NCBI RefSeq assembly: GCF_029168945.1
Contig: NC_083602.1
Span: 50,095,442 to 50,159,441 of the forward strand
Length of the DNA: 64,000 bases
DNA from: Cannabis sativa
Taxonomy: Eukaryota > Streptophyta > Magnoliopsida > Rosales > Cannabaceae
Direction of reading: 5' to 3'
Positions within the stretch are counted from its first letter, which is position 1; each line of letters starts with the position of its first letter. Both the position numbers and the translations under genes were made by a program. Under the pieces are notes generated by a model, which saw nothing but the letters and a program-made list of their open reading frames with translations, did not search any database and was not told the origin of the DNA. Positions 21,597 through 34,099 of the stretch are shown here, piece after piece.

Positions 21597-22952
21597 TTAT
21601 CCCCCCGTTAAAAGGATTTCGTCCTTGAAATCTAACCTGAATAGCTCTGGATGTTGAGTTCTCATATCTGACTCTAATTCCCAGGTGGCTTCTTCCACCT
21701 TACTGTTCCTCCAGAGCACCTTAACCAATGCAATAGTCTTGTTCCGAAGAACTTTTTCCTTTCTATCCAAAATCTGTACAGGTTGTTCTTCATAGGTTAA
21801 GTCTGGCTGCAGTTCAAGGGCTTCATAACTCAAGACATGGGTCGGGTCTGACACGTATTTCCTTAACATAGAAATGTGAAATACGTCATGAACAGCTGAT
21901 AATGCTGGTGGTAAGGCTAGCCGATACGCTACCTGCCCGACCTTCTCGAGTATCTGAAATGGCCCAATGAATCTAGGGCTTAACTTACCCTTCTTTCTGA
22001 AGCGTCTAATACCCTTCATTGGTGAAACCCGCAGGAAAACATGCTCCCCTGCCTGAAATGTAACATCTCTGCGCTTCGGATCAGCATAACTTTTCTGCCT
22101 GCTTTGAGAAGCGAGCATTCGAGCCTTGATCTTATCAATAGCTTCATTGGTCCTCTGCACTAATTCTGGACCCAAGTACTTCCTTTCTCCCGTCTCGTCC
22201 CAATGAATAGGAGAACGACATTTTCTACCATATAACATTTCATAGGGAGCCATCCCTATTGTACTCTGGTAGTTGTTGTTGTAGGAGAATTCAATTAAAG
22301 GCAAGTACTTACTCCATGAACCCTCAAAGTCCATGACACAGGCTCGCAGTAAGTCTTCTAAAATCTGGATAGTTCTTTCTGACTGACCATCAGTCTGAGG
22401 GTGAAAGGCTGTGCTAAACTTTAACTTGGTACCCATAGCCTTCTGAAGACTCACCCAAAACTTTGATGTGAACTTTGGATCCCTATCTGACACAATAGAT
22501 TTAGGAGCTCCATGGAGACGAACTATCTCCTTCACATACAATTCAGCGTACTGATCCACTGAATATGTAACTTTCACTGGTAGAAAGTGAGCTGATTTTG
22601 TGAATCTGTCCACGATGACCCATACTGAATCATACATCCCCGTAGTTCTAGGCAAACCAGTTACAAAGTCCATTGCAATGTCCTCCCACTTCCATTCTGG
22701 AAGGACTAAAGGTTGCAGTAACCCTGCCGGCCTCTGATGTTCAGCTTTAATTTGCTGACAGGTTAAACACTTGGACACGTAGTTCACCACATCTCTTTTC
22801 ATCCCATACCACCAGAAGTAGGGTTTCAAATCCTGATACATCTTGGTGGTTCCCGGATGCAACGAATAAGGCGTGGTGTGAGCTTCATCCAGTATTTCTT
22901 TCTTAAGCTCATCAACAATAGGAACACAAACTCGAGCTTTATATAACAACAT
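21597..22952 (-). pseudogene. G2 interior A: integrase and chromodomain
   Basis: A 451-codon frame. The integrase zinc finger (HPGTTKMY..., then CLTCQQ near residue 65) is followed by catalytic Asp (AMDFVTG), Asp (VSDRD) and Glu (GQSERT), then the capsid-distal domain and a chromodomain-like end ([18 protein letters not shown]). The frame starts only after a one-base insertion near 22965-22975, so it is cut off from RNase H. All catalytic residues remain. It is the best-preserved part of this interior. Confidence 0.9.
21599..21607 (-). other. Polypurine tract of G2 interior A
   Basis: CGGGGGGAT on -, directly before the 3' LTR and overlapping the end of pol. The same is seen at 28611-28619 for interior B. 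Confidence 0.8.
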
Positions 22953-23091
22953 TCCACTGTTTGAGACTGAAAAAGCCTCTAGGCCGACCAGCCACTACTT
23001 CGTCTCGAACCTTAACTAGCTCGGGATCTTCCAGCTGTGCCTTTCTGATTCTCTCCAACAGATTAGATTGGAGTGTTAAATTATGTAATTT

Positions 23092-25076
23092 CTAGACCAC
23101 GAATTCAATTCCTGCACTAACCATATCCGAGGCTAGTTGAGGAGCTATCATAATCGTAGTATAAACTTGGCCGGGACCTTTTCTGCTTAAAGCATCGGCC
23201 ACAACATTGGCTTTCTCGGGGTGATACAAAATTTCACAATCATAATCTTTAACCAACTCCAACCAACTTCTCTGCCTCATATTCAGATCTTTCTGAGTGA
23301 AAAAGTATTTAAGACTCTTATGATCTGTGTAAATTTCACACTTTTCACCATAAAGATAATGTCGCCATATCTTTAAAGCAAAAACTACAGCAGCGAGCTC
23401 TAAATCATGAGTTGGATAGCGCTGCTCATAATATTTTAGTTGACGAGAGGCATAGGCTATGACTCGGTCAGCTTGCATCAGAACACATCCCTGACCCTGT
23501 CTGGATGCATCACAGTACACCACAAATTTCTCTTGATCTGATGGCAAAGCTAACACCGGAGCTGTTATCAAACGTTGCTTCAACTCCTGAAAGCTTGACT
23601 CACACTTATCTGACCACACAAATCTCTGATTTTTCTTGGTCAATTCGGTTAGGGGCATAGAAAGTTTAGAAAATCCTTCAACGAAACGCCGATAATACCC
23701 TGCTAATTTGAGAAAACTTCGAACTTCCGTCACCGACTTGGGCCTCGGCCAGTTCTTCACTGATTCTATCTTATTTGGATCAACCATGATTCCATTCTTC
23801 CCAACAATATGTCCCAGAAAGGACACCTCAGACAACCAGAATTCGCACTTTTTGAACTTGGCATACAACTTGTGATCCCTAAGTCGTTGTAATACCATTC
23901 GAAGATGATGCTCGTGCTCCTCTTCTGACTGAGAGTATACAAGAATGTCATCGATAAATACTATAACGCAGTTATCGAGGAAATCCTTGAATACTCTATT
24001 CATAAGATCCATAAAAGCCTCAGGAGCATTAGTCAATCCGAATTACATTACCAGAAACTCATAGTGCCCATATCTGGTTCTAAAAGCAATCTTAGGTATG
24101 TCCTCCTCCCGAATTCTGAGTTGATGATAACCAGACCGTAAATCAATCTTCGAAAACACTGTCTTTCCCTGAAGCTGATCGAACAGATCGTCGATCCTGG
24201 GCAACGGGTACTTGTTCTTAATCGTCAACTTGTTTAGTTCCCGATAATCAATACACATTCTGAGGGAACCATCTTTCTTTTTCACAAAAAGAACCGGAGC
24301 TCCCCAGGGCGATACACTGGGTCGAATAAACCCAATATCAAGCATCCCCTGGAGCTGCAACTTAAGCTCCTTGAGTTCCGCTGGAGCCATCCTATATGGA
24401 GCTTTAGAAACAGGTTCGACTCCAGGTGCCAGATCAATTACAAAGTCAATCTCTCGCTGTGGCGGCAATCCCGGCAACTCCTCGGGAAACACATCAAGAA
24501 AATCTTTCACCACCCAGACTACCTTAGGCCCAAATGTTTCAGGTCTGCTGGAGTCAAATACCACCGCTAGAAATCCTACACAACCATTGCATAGTAAATC
24601 TCTAGCCCTCAGCACAGAAATAACCGAGATCCGAGACCCCTAAACTGATCCAACATAAACAAATGGATTTTCACCTTTCGGCTGAAAAGTCACAATTTTT
24701 CGCCTACAATCTATACTGGCCGAATACTTAGATAGAAAATACATTCCAGTATAATGTCAAACTCAGTTAATTTCAATTCTATGAGGTCAGTACTCAATTC
24801 CCTATCTTCGATCCTAATTGGCATAGACCTAATTCGCCTATTAGAGATAACCAATTCCCCGCTAGGCATTAGGGTTCCAAACCCTCTTTCTAAAATATCA
24901 CAAGGCCTACCCAAAAGATCAATTACTCTTGTAGCCACATATGAACGTGTAGCTCCCGAGTCAAATAATACTGTAAACAATAAGTTGTTGACGGGAAGCT
25001 GACCTGTCACAACAGAAGGACTGGCTGCAGCATCAGCTTGGGTAATGGCAAACACACGAGCAGGAACCGGTTTCAC
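23092..25076 (-). pseudogene. G2 interior A: protease, RT and RNase H with multiple breaks
   Basis: Three open pieces. Protease is 24711-25076 with an intact active site, LFDSGAT. RT N-terminal half is 24043-24615. RT C-terminal half plus RNase H is 23092-24036 with FIDD and DALSRKG. Breaks are a small frameshift near 24735, TAG at 24640-24642 (family CAG), TAA at 24043-24045 (family TCA) and TAG at 23092-23094. Protease retains the D-S-G that G1 has lost, so G1 and G2 died by different routes. Confidence 0.9.
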
Positions 25077-25103
25077 CTCAGCTATCGCCTCCTCTTTCTT
25101 TGC

Positions 25104-26234
25104 CTAAGGGCAATCTTTCTTGAAATGCCCCACCATGCCACACAGAAAGCATGTCTTCCGGTTACACTCTCCCGGATGATGTTTCTTGCACCGTGGACAC
25201 TCAGGGTAAGAGTAACCCTGGCGTCCTCCTCTGCCTTCGTTCCCACGGAACCGCTTACGTTGCCCCGAGCCACCAGAAGCTGGAACAACTTTTCTTTTCT
25301 GCTCGGTGGTGGAGTCACCACCATCCCTACCATAAACAGGAGTAGGAACAGTGGGGGTTCCACCAACACTCGGAGTCACCCGGGGAACCTGAAGAAATTT
25401 CACTGCACCCTCGGCTCTCAAAGCCTTCTCAACCATCTCCGCATATGTGGTTGCTTCAGTAGTAGTAATAACCAGATCATGCCCAATCTTTGCACTCAAA
25501 CCCGCCAAATACTTTTCTTTCTTGCTAAAATCAGTCGGCACAATTCCCGCTGCCAACTTAGCCAACCAGTCAAACTTTGTCGTATATTCAGTGACTGACA
25601 TTCCCTCAATTTGAACCAATTCGGTGAACTCTTTCCGCTTTGCGCTACGGACTGCTTCATTGTAATACTTGGAGTTAAACAACTCCTTAAATTCTTCCCA
25701 GGTCATCAGCGTGACGTCCCGAGTGAGGGTTATCAACTCCCACCACACGAGAGAATCTTCCTGAAACTGGAAAGTGGCGCAGGTCACCCGGTCATTTCCA
25801 ACCACTCCCATAAAATTGAGGATGCGTTCAATCACTGAAAGCCACTGCTCGGCCTTCATCACATCAGGACCTCCCAGAAACACTGGAGGTGCCTATTTCC
25901 GGAATCTTTCATACAACGGCTCCATACGGTTGCCAACAACAGGTTGTTCTGCTGGCACCGCAGGAACTGCAACAGCCTGAACCACTTGAGGAGGCACGGC
26001 AGGAGGACCCTGCTGCCTCAGCCTTTGGATCTCTTCATCTTGCTGGCGGATTCTATCTTGCATCTCAGCAAATCTTTGCTCCCAATCAGGAGGAGCTTGA
26101 GGTGGATTTACAGGGCGACCACCCTGAGCTCTGCCACGGCCACGGCCGCGACCACGAGAATTTTGAGGATTCCCCTGACCGCCTCCGGTCTCAACCATGC
26201 CACCCTGACTTCTTGTATTTCGCGGGGCGTCCAT
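25104..26234 (-). pseudogene. G2 interior A: gag with two in-frame stops
   Basis: ATG at 26232-26234 opens an R/G-rich N terminus (MDAPRNTRSQGG) with a short coiled-coil-like stretch, ending at TAG 25893-25895. The frame continues as the gag domain (LGGPDVMKAEQWL...) and a zinc knuckle (CFLCGMVGHFKKDC) and stops at TAG 25104-25106. In G1 both positions encode Gln, so each stop is a single CAG/CAA-to-TAG-type change. It would form the virus-like particle and bind RNA. Confidence 0.9.
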
Positions 26235-26498
26235 TTAATAGGACTTAGCCTGCGAATCCATAAGCCAGGCAGGTTAGACAGCGATCACAACTTAACACCG
26301 CTCTTAAAGACTTAAAAGGCAACACACCTTTTTTTTGAAAAAAAAATAATTAATTAAAATCTAATATGCTTTCTATCATGCTTTCACATTCACATTTATT
26401 TAAAATACTAAACAAGTACGGGCTTACTGAACCGTGAACCGAGCTTTCTCTGATGAAGATTGTACATGTCATAGCAAGCTTCGGTAGACAAACCTGGC

Positions 26499-26510
26499 GG
26501 CTCTGATACC
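26499..26510 (-). other. Primer-binding site of G2 interior A
   Basis: GGTATCAGAGCC on -, a few bases inside the LTR end at 26516. The initial T of the usual TGGTATC is C here (TCGGTATC). Confidence 0.8.
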
Positions 26511-26515
26511 GAAAT

Positions 26516-28607
26516 TGTAACGCCCTAATGTTAAGGCACGCTATAGTGCTTTTTCAATTATTGTGCAATCTTTCCTAATCAAAGAAATTTCTCGAAAAAC
26601 GTGTTAAATTAAAACTTTTGCTTTAATTGCTAAACTTTGTAATATAATATAATATTTACAAATTCCGGGATCCCGATTTAAAACTTTGTAAAATTTACTT
26701 TTTAAACTTTACATTTCAAAATACATAATTTTCAGGTCGCACAGCGACTTTCCAAAATACAACTCCCAGATGTCCCGAGACCGAACACTCCAGGTCGCGC
26801 CGCTTGACATGTACAATCTCACCCGAGCTCAGATTCATTCTTGTTCAGCCTTCGCCTTTCCTTTACCTACACATGGAAGCAGAAACTGTGAGTCAACAGA
26901 CTCAATAAGAAATGCATATAACATACCATATAATTTTCGACTTGTAAATAGGCACCCATACACCTATCCACAGAGCTTAACAGATGAGTATGAACGTTCT
27001 AACTAGGATACAACCATGTACCATGTACCACATGCACTCAGTATACCGTCGTACTAGTGTAGGTAGGGTATGGACCGCACCTTTAGTACCGTTAAGTGTT
27101 GTACCACAGACACCTCCTACTTTTCCGTACAAGTGCTGGTAACACCATGATGTACTTCCAAACATCATACACCTTACCAATGCACTCTGTACCGCAACCG
27201 TACAAGTGTTGGTAGTGTATGAATCACAAAAAATAAGCATGTATATATATTAACACATACATACATTCGAATATTCATATCACACATTATACACAGTTCT
27301 TACCTGTTTTCCGAATTCAAGTGTGCTGGCCGACCTGAACGGAATTCACGTGCTAGATGGATGCCCTAATCACAATAATAGTAATACAGATGAGTGACTC
27401 GCTAAATCACTTTCCGGGACTTAAACTTGAAACTAAAAGTTTCCCTATCGATAAACCTCATGGCAATACCCTAAATATCTCAAAATTGGCCAAAACTAGG
27501 GTTCTGGAAATTCCCCCAATAGGCAGACTGGTTCCCAACCGGCAATCCGGTTCTGGGTCACCAACCGGTCAACCGATTGGTACTGGTCTCCCAGAACCGG
27601 AATTCCGGTTCTGCTGCTGGGAACCCAAAATCATTCCCCTTAACTCAAATCAAGCCCAAACCTTACCAAACTCTCCAGTACACCTATACAATGCATACAC
27701 AATAGAATCCAAGCAGTATTTCACAGAACAAACCAATAAATCCAATTATGCCATTAAAGCTCAAAGCTTGAGTTTCAAAACTCAAGCTTGCTTAGAACCA
27801 ATATCAAGCACCAAAACCAGAAGCTAGGGACTTAAATCAACTCAAAATAACTCTAGAATTCGAACCCTAAACATTTTAAAACCTAACAGCCACTTATTCT
27901 CAAAATCACAAGTTTAAACTAAGTAAAAAGCTCAATAATACATAAACAAGAGTTCTAGGGCTTACCTTAGATGAAACCTCCTTGAATCCTAGCTTAATCC
28001 CAGAAAAACAAGATTAAACTTTGATCCTTTACCCTTGTTCTGCCCCAGCCGAAAGAAAGAGAGAGAGAGTTTAAGAAATCTCTAAATTCCAATTTTCCTT
28101 CTTTTCTTAATTCTTTTCTTTTCTTCAAAGTAATCCCTTATTTTTCAATCAACAATAAAATTAATTAGGTCTCAACACCCATGGCTGCCACCTACTCCCA
28201 CCAAGGAAAAGACTAAAATGCCCTTTTGACATAAAACTAGGGTATTTCTATAGCTAGGGGTAAAATGGTCAATTTCCATAACCCCGCTCAATCCCGATAA
28301 TTTATTTTCTCTAAAATATCTCCCACTATGAAATAGGGTTCTAAACTTACCCATGTGATCAATCTAGCCATCCATCGCATTTTCTGTTGTCGCCGAGCAA
28401 TAAAATTACAAATTTAACATATTACACATATAAACTAAATAATACCCCTAGAGTTTAATAAAATCTCCGAAATTGAGAAATTATAACTCTAATATTTATT
28501 TCTAAATATTGGGGTCCACAATTAAATTAATTCACCATAATAATAAAATAATTAAAAATTAGTGCTAATTGCCTTTACTAATCCAAATTCCTAGAGCGGT
28601 CATTACA
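26516..28607 (-). repeat. Middle (shared) LTR of G2 array (2092 bp)
   Basis: It is the 5' LTR of interior A and at the same time the 3' LTR of interior B. Both sides join internal sequence directly (PBS side at 26515, PPT side at 28608) with no TSD, as expected after LTR-LTR recombination. It carries the same hairpin and palindrome modules as 19535-21595 but diverges in the 26990-27200 part (extra GTACATGG/GTACCATG repeats), where it resembles 63480-63680. Confidence 0.9.
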
Positions 28608-28610
28608 ATT

Positions 28611-28619
28611 ATCCCCCCG
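28611..28619 (-). other. Polypurine tract of G2 interior B
   Basis: CGGGGGGAT on -, adjacent to the middle LTR. Confidence 0.75.
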
Positions 28620-28692
28620 TTATTAGGATTTCGTCCCCGAAATCTAACCTGAATAGCTCTGGATGTTGAGTCCTCATATCTGACTCCAATTC

Positions 28693-31600
28693 TCAGGTGG
28701 CTTCTTCCACCTTACTGTTCCTCCAGAGCACCTTAACCAGTGCAATAGTCTTGTTCCGAAGAACTTTTTCTTTTCTATCCAAAATCTGAACAGGTTGCTC
28801 TTCATAGGATAAGTCTGGTTGTAGTTCAAGGGCTTCATAACTCAAGACATGAGTCGGGTCTGACACGTATTTCCTTAACATAGAAATATGAAATACGTCA
28901 TGCATAGCCGATAATACTGGTGGCAAGGCTAGCCGATATGCTACCTGCTCGACCTTCTCGAGTATCTGAAATGGCCCGATGAACCTAGGGCTTAACTTAC
29001 CCTTTTTCCCGAAGCGCCTAATACCCTTCCTTGGTGAAACCCGCAGGAAAACATGTTCCCCTGCCTGAAATGTAACATCTCTGGGCTTCGGATCAGCATA
29101 ACTTTTCTGCCTGCTTTGAGAAGCAAGCATCCGAGCCTTGATCTTATTAATAGCTTCATTGGTCCTCTGCACTAACTCTGGACCCAAGTACTTCCTTTCT
29201 CCTGTCTCGTCCCAATGAATAGGAGAACGACATTTTCTACCATATAACATCTCATAGGGAGCCATTCCTATTGTACTCTAGTAGCTATTGTTGTAGGAGA
29301 ATTCAATTAAAGGCAAGTACTTACTCCATGAACCCTCAAAGTCCATGACACAGGCTCGCAGTAGGTCTTCTAAAATCTGGATAGTTCTTTCTGACTGACC
29401 ATCAGTCTGAGGGTGAAAGGCTGTACTAAACTTTAACTTGGTACCCATAGCCTTCTGAAGACTCACCCAAAATTTCGATGTGAACTTTGGATCCCTATCT
29501 GACACGATAGATTTAGGGGCTCCGTGGAAACGAACTATCTCCTTCACATACAATTCAGCATGCTGATCCACTGAATATGTAACTTTTACTGGTAGAAAGT
29601 GAGCTGACTTTGTGAATCTGTCCACCATAACCCATACTGAATCATACATCCCTGTGGTTCTAGGCAAACCAGTTACGAAGTCCATTGCGATGTCCTCCCA
29701 CTTCCATTCTGGAAGGATTAAAGGCTGCAATAACCCTGCCGGCCTCTGATGTTCAGCCTTAATCTGCTGGCAGGTTAAACACTTGGACACGTAGTCCACC
29801 ACATCTCTTTTCATCCCATACCACCAGAAGTAGGGTTTCAAATCCTGATACATCTTGGTGGTTCCCGGATGCAACGAATAAGGCGTGGTGTGAGCTTCAT
29901 CCAGTATTTCTTTCTTAAGCTCATCAACACTAGGAACACAAACTCGAGCTTTATATAGCAATATTCCACTGCTCGAGACTGAAAAGCCTCTAGGCCTACC
30001 AGCCACTCCTTTGTCTCGAGCTTTAACTAGCTCGGGATCTTCTAGATGTGCCTTTCTGATTCTCTCCAACAGATCAGATTGGTGTGTTAAATTATGTAAC
30101 TTCCCGACCACGAACTCAATTCCTGCACTAACCATTTCCAATGCTAGTCGAGGGGCTATCATAACCGTAGTACACACTTGACCGGGACCTTTTCTGCTTA
30201 GAGCATCGGCCACAACATTGGCTTTCCCGGGGTGATACAGTATTTCACAATCGTAGTCCTTAACTAACTCCAACCACCTTCTCTGCCTCATATTCAGATC
30301 TTTCTGGGTGAAAAAGTATTTAAGACTATTATGATCAGTATAAATCTCACATTTTTCACCGTAAAGATAATGTCGCCAAATCTTTAAAGCAAAAACCACA
30401 GCAGCGAGCTCTAAATCATGAGTTGGGTAACGCTGCTCATAATCCTTCAGTTGACGAGAGGCATAGGCTATGACTCTGTCAGCTTGCATCAGAACACATC
30501 CCAGACCCTATCTGGATGCATCACAATAAACAACAAATTTCTCTTGATCTGATGGCAAAGCTAACACCGGAGCTGTTATCAAACGTTGCTTCAACTCCTG
30601 AAAGCTTGACTCACACTTATCTGACCACACAAATCTCTGATTTTTCTTGGTCAATTCGGTTAGGGGCATAGAAAGTTTAGAAAATCCTTCGACGAAACGT
30701 CGATAATACCCTGCTAACCCGAGAAAACTTCAAACTTCCGTCACAGACTTGGGCCACGGCCAATTCTTCACTGATTCGACCTTGCTTGGATCGACCATAA
30801 TTCCATTCTTTCCAACAATATGACCCAGAAAGGACACTCGGACAACCAGAATTTGCACTTTTTGAATTTAGCATACAGCTTGTGATCCCTAAGTCGCTGT
30901 AACACCATTCAAAGATGATGCTCGTGCTCCTCTTCTGACTGAGAGTATACAAGAATGTCATCGATAAACACTATAACGCAGTTATCGAGGAAATCCTTGA
31001 ATACCCTATTCATAAGATCCATAAAGGCCGCAGGAGCATTAGTCAATCCGAACGACATTACCAGAAACTCATAGTGCCCATATCTGGTTCTAAAAGCAGT
31101 CTTCGGTATGTCCTCCTCCCGAATTCTGAGTTGATGATAACCCGACCGTAAATCAATCTTCGAAAACACTGTGTTTCCCTGAAGCTGATCGAACAGATCC
31201 TCGATCCTGGGCAATGGGTACTTGTTCTTAATCGTCAGCTTGTTTACTTCTCGATAATCAATACACATTCTGAGGGAACCATCTTTCTTTTTCACAAAAA
31301 GAACCGGAGCTCCCCAGGGCGATACACTGGGTCGAATAAACCCAATGTCAAGCATCCCCTGAAGTTGTAACTTAAGCTCCTTGAGTTCCACTGGAGCCAT
31401 CCTATATGGAGCTTTAGAAACAGGTTCGACTCCAGGTGCCAAATCAATTACAAAGTCAATCTCTCGTTGTGGCGGCAATCCCGGCAACTCCTCGGGAAAC
31501 ACATCAAGAAAATCGTTCACCACCCGGACTACCTCAGGCCCAAATGTTTCAGGTCTGCTGGAGTCAAATACCACTGCTAGAAATCCTACACAACCATTGC

Positions 31601-31857
31601 ATAGTAAATCCCTAGCCCTCAGCACAGAAATAACCGGGATCCGAGACCCCTGAACTGATCCAACATAAACAAATGGATCTTCACCTTCCGGCTGAAAAGT
31701 CACCATTTTACGCCTACAATCTATACTGGCCGAATACTTGGATAGAAAATCCATTCCTAGTATAATATCAAACTCAGTTAATTTCAATTCTATGAGGTCA
31801 GTACTCAATTCCCTATCTTCGATCCTAATCGGCATAAACCTAATGCGCCTATTAGAG
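28693..31857 (-). pseudogene. G2 interior B: truncated pol (end of protease to chromodomain)
   Basis: Open pieces on - are 30909-31835 (protease end and RT up to FIDD), 29278-30489 (RNase H and integrase with CLTCQQ, MDF, VSDRD, GQSERT) and 28693-29265 (integrase C terminus). Breaks are a one-base deletion near 30838, TAG at 30508-30510 (family CAG), TAG at 29278-29280 (family CAG) and TGA at 28693-28695 (family TGG). Gag and the first half of protease are absent: the sequence jumps at ATTAGAGATA into LTR sequence, with ATA shared at the junction. Confidence 0.9.
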
Positions 31858-31916
31858 ATAATAAAAATTAGTGCTAATTGCCCTTACTAATCTAAATTAC
31901 TAGAGCGGTCATTACA
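31858..31916 (-). repeat. 59-bp stub of G2 5' LTR
   Basis: The outermost bases of a G2 LTR (TGTAATGACCGCTCTAGTAA on -) followed by the deletion junction. Its end coincides with the TSD, so the true right end of the insertion is retained. Confidence 0.88.
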
Positions 31917-31921
31917 TCTAA
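31917..31921. repeat. TSD tctaa, right, of G2 array
   Basis: Second copy; C1 LTR resumes GATCCTGG. Confidence 0.92.
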
Positions 31922-31946
31922 GATCCTGGTAAAATAAATTCCAACA
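31922..31946 (+). repeat. 3' LTR of C1, last segment
   Basis: GATCCTGGTAAAATAAATTCCAACA finishes the LTR; the next base starts Tat-like integrase sequence. Confidence 0.88.
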
Positions 31947-32143
31947 CCCTGCCAACAAGAAAGGGAGGAGTAAAGTATGCAATAGTAGCAGTAGACTACT
32001 TCACTAAATGGACGGAGGTTGAGCCAATGAAGACTATAACTACTAAAAAAGCACTAGACTTTGTTATTAAAAACATAGTGTCTCCATATGGCTTGCCTCA
32101 CAAAATAGTCTCTGACAATGGATAGCAATTCGATTGCAAAGAG
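31947..32143 (+). pseudogene. Tat integrase core, first part
   Basis: From 31949 the frame reads LPTRKGGVKYAIVAVDYFTK, an integrase core with the first catalytic Asp (VDYF) and the second Asp in VSDNG. A TAG follows at the codon after NG (about 32122-32124). The frame is cut at 32143 by C2 and continues at 42376. The left edge is the C1 insertion. Function would be strand transfer. Confidence 0.88.
32139..32143. repeat. TSD aagag, left, of C2
   Basis: Repeated at 42376-42380; removing C2 and one copy restores the integrase frame. Confidence 0.93.
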
Positions 32144-34036
32144 TGTTGGAATTTATTTTACCAGGATCTTAGATCTACTCACAAGTATGTTGATTAACAC
32201 CCTAAATATGAACTTTCTAAAACGATGAAATAAACACATATAAAGTTTAGGAAACCTTCCATTGGGTGCAGCGGAATATAATGACTCCATCCGTTCAGAT
32301 ATCTAGCCCTTGATTCCTTTCTGTAGCAGAGCACTATCAATATCTGAACCTGGATCTCTTTTTCTGAATCTTTGATGCTGAAACTCCTTTGCTGAATGTC
32401 TTTCTTCACGATCTTCCTCACTATGATTGAGGTATCACTTGCTGTGTGTGGGCACTACTCTTACACTAAGAATTTCGAAATCTCAATGAGGAAGAGAGAG
32501 AGTGGGTTCGGCCAAAGATAGGGAGAGAGAAGGCTCAGTTTTTTTCTGAATGAAAAAGTAGAAAATTTAAGTGTAATTTTCCTGAAGCCTTCACTATCTA
32601 TTTATAGCATTCCACTAGGGTTAGGTTTGAATTATTTGGCATTAAAATAATGAAAATATCAGTTTAAATTTCCTACAAAAGTGGCTGGCCCTATACTAGT
32701 GGATTTGGGCCTCACTTTTTGCAATTTTGCAGTTTTATCTTTTATGCATCTGATTTTTTCAAAAATGCCAATTTTCAAATTCAACCATTTAAATGCCAAT
32801 TCTAACTATTTAATAACTATAAATAATTATTAAATAATATTGTCATTGATCATATTTATTAATTGAACCATACAAAGTATCATAATTAACAAATATGCCC
32901 CTAAAACTCTTTCTTTACAATTTCGCCCTTACTTAGTGAAAAAATTCACAAATAGACATAGTCTAATTTGAGAATTATAATTGATTAATCTAAACCAATT
33001 ATATGAGTCTTACAAGCAATATTATCTCAACTAGTGCGGGGAACATGGGTCTATATAATCGAGCTTCCAATAAGTAGATCAAGAATTTAGCACTAAAATT
33101 CACTAACTTATTAATTCTTCGTTGAATCCACGCATAGAACTTAGAATTGCACTCTCAGTATAATAGAATGCTCTATATGTTCCACCATATAGATGCATCA
33201 TTAGTTATCCATTGTTATAATCCTAATGTGATCAATGATCCTCTATATGAATGATCTACACTGTAAAGGGATTAGATTACCGTAACACCCTACTATGTAT
33301 TTTATCCTTAACACACTTGACCCCGTATAAATGATATTTCAGCTTATGTGAAATGATTACTCCACCATTTATGTTCGTTTGGTCAAGCTCGAAGGAGATC
33401 ATCCTTTGCTTACTATTCGCCAGATAGAAGCTATATATTCCATGTTGTGCTAGCGCTCCCACTCAATTGCACTACCGTGTTCCCAAAATGTACGTATCAC
33501 CCTGACCTAAAAGTAGGCTTAACTAACAAATCAAAGAACACGAATAGCCTCTCGAGATTGAGCCTAATCATATCATGATCAAGATCAATTGATCTAGGAT
33601 CAACTAGGCGATATTGACTTGAATAGATATTACGGCAAGTTTAATAAATCTAAGTCAAAATTCAATATCGGTCCCTTCCGATGCACACTCCATGCATCCA
33701 ACCTGAGCTTTACTTTAACCAATGCTCTGGAAAGAACATAGCACTTCTCCAAATGCAAGTAAACTCTGTTGTAGATTATCATATCAGTAAAACCCTATGT
33801 CTGATAAATCTAGGAAACTTTATTCACATAGTCATATTTACTTTCCAATGTGTTGACAGCACAATAAACAGGATCAAGTATGTGAAAAGGGTTTCAGATG
33901 AATTCATACATTATGTACATATAATCATGAAATAAATCATGTGAACCATGCAACATTAAATGTTATTTCTGATCTATATTAATAAGTAAATCTGATTATA
34001 TTGAAATGAGTTTTATTTAGGGCATAAAACCCAACA
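32144..34036 (-). repeat. 3' LTR of C2 (1893 bp)
   Basis: TGTTGG at 34036 (read on -) to CCAACA at 32144. Partner of 40483-42375. TATA at 32598-32607 on -. Confidence 0.93.
32598..32607 (-). promoter_or_regulatory. TATA box of C2 3' LTR
   Basis: CTATAAATAG on -, same context as 194-203. Confidence 0.7.
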
Positions 34037-34050
34037 AACTCCCACTTGCA
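34037..34050 (-). other. Polypurine tract of C2
   Basis: TGCAAGTGGGAGTT on -, adjoining the 3' LTR, identical to C1. Confidence 0.85.
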
Positions 34051-34099
34051 CTAATATAAAACAAAAAGTGCGTTTCAAATAATCTCAACACCTTGATAT

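Larger units (their letters stand above)
19535..31916 (-). mobile_element. Ty3/gypsy chromovirus G2 array: LTR-internal-LTR-internal-LTR stub
   Basis: Read on -, it runs: 59-bp stub of a 5' LTR (31858-31916), truncated interior B (28608-31857, pol only), full LTR (26516-28607), complete interior A (21596-26515) and full LTR (19535-21595). One TSD (tctaa) flanks the whole, so a single insertion grew by unequal recombination between LTRs of G2 copies and then lost sequence. LTR ends are TGTAATG...CGTTACA. Proteins are close to G1 (same domain order with chromodomain-like tail) but the LTR differs, so G2 is a sister family. Both interiors are dead. Confidence 0.9.
1..31946 (+). mobile_element. 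Ty1/copia family C, copy C1 (+), left end outside window, heavily nested
   Basis: The element reads 5' LTR tail (1-661), PBS (664-676), interior (662-2099 and 11681-16604), PPT (16591-16604), and a 3' LTR in three pieces (16605-17565, 18732-19534, 31922-31946). LTR ends are TGTTGG...CCAACA. With nested insertions removed, the interior is about 6.4 kb, the same as in the inverted copy at 32144-42375. The class is Ty1/copia because a decayed RT/RNase H stretch near 15950-16080 carries the family signature (RPD, then SRY, then PGEEHW). The right end abuts the interrupted integrase of a Tat-like element. The left end and its TSD lie outside the window, so C1's own TSD cannot be checked. Confidence 0.88.
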
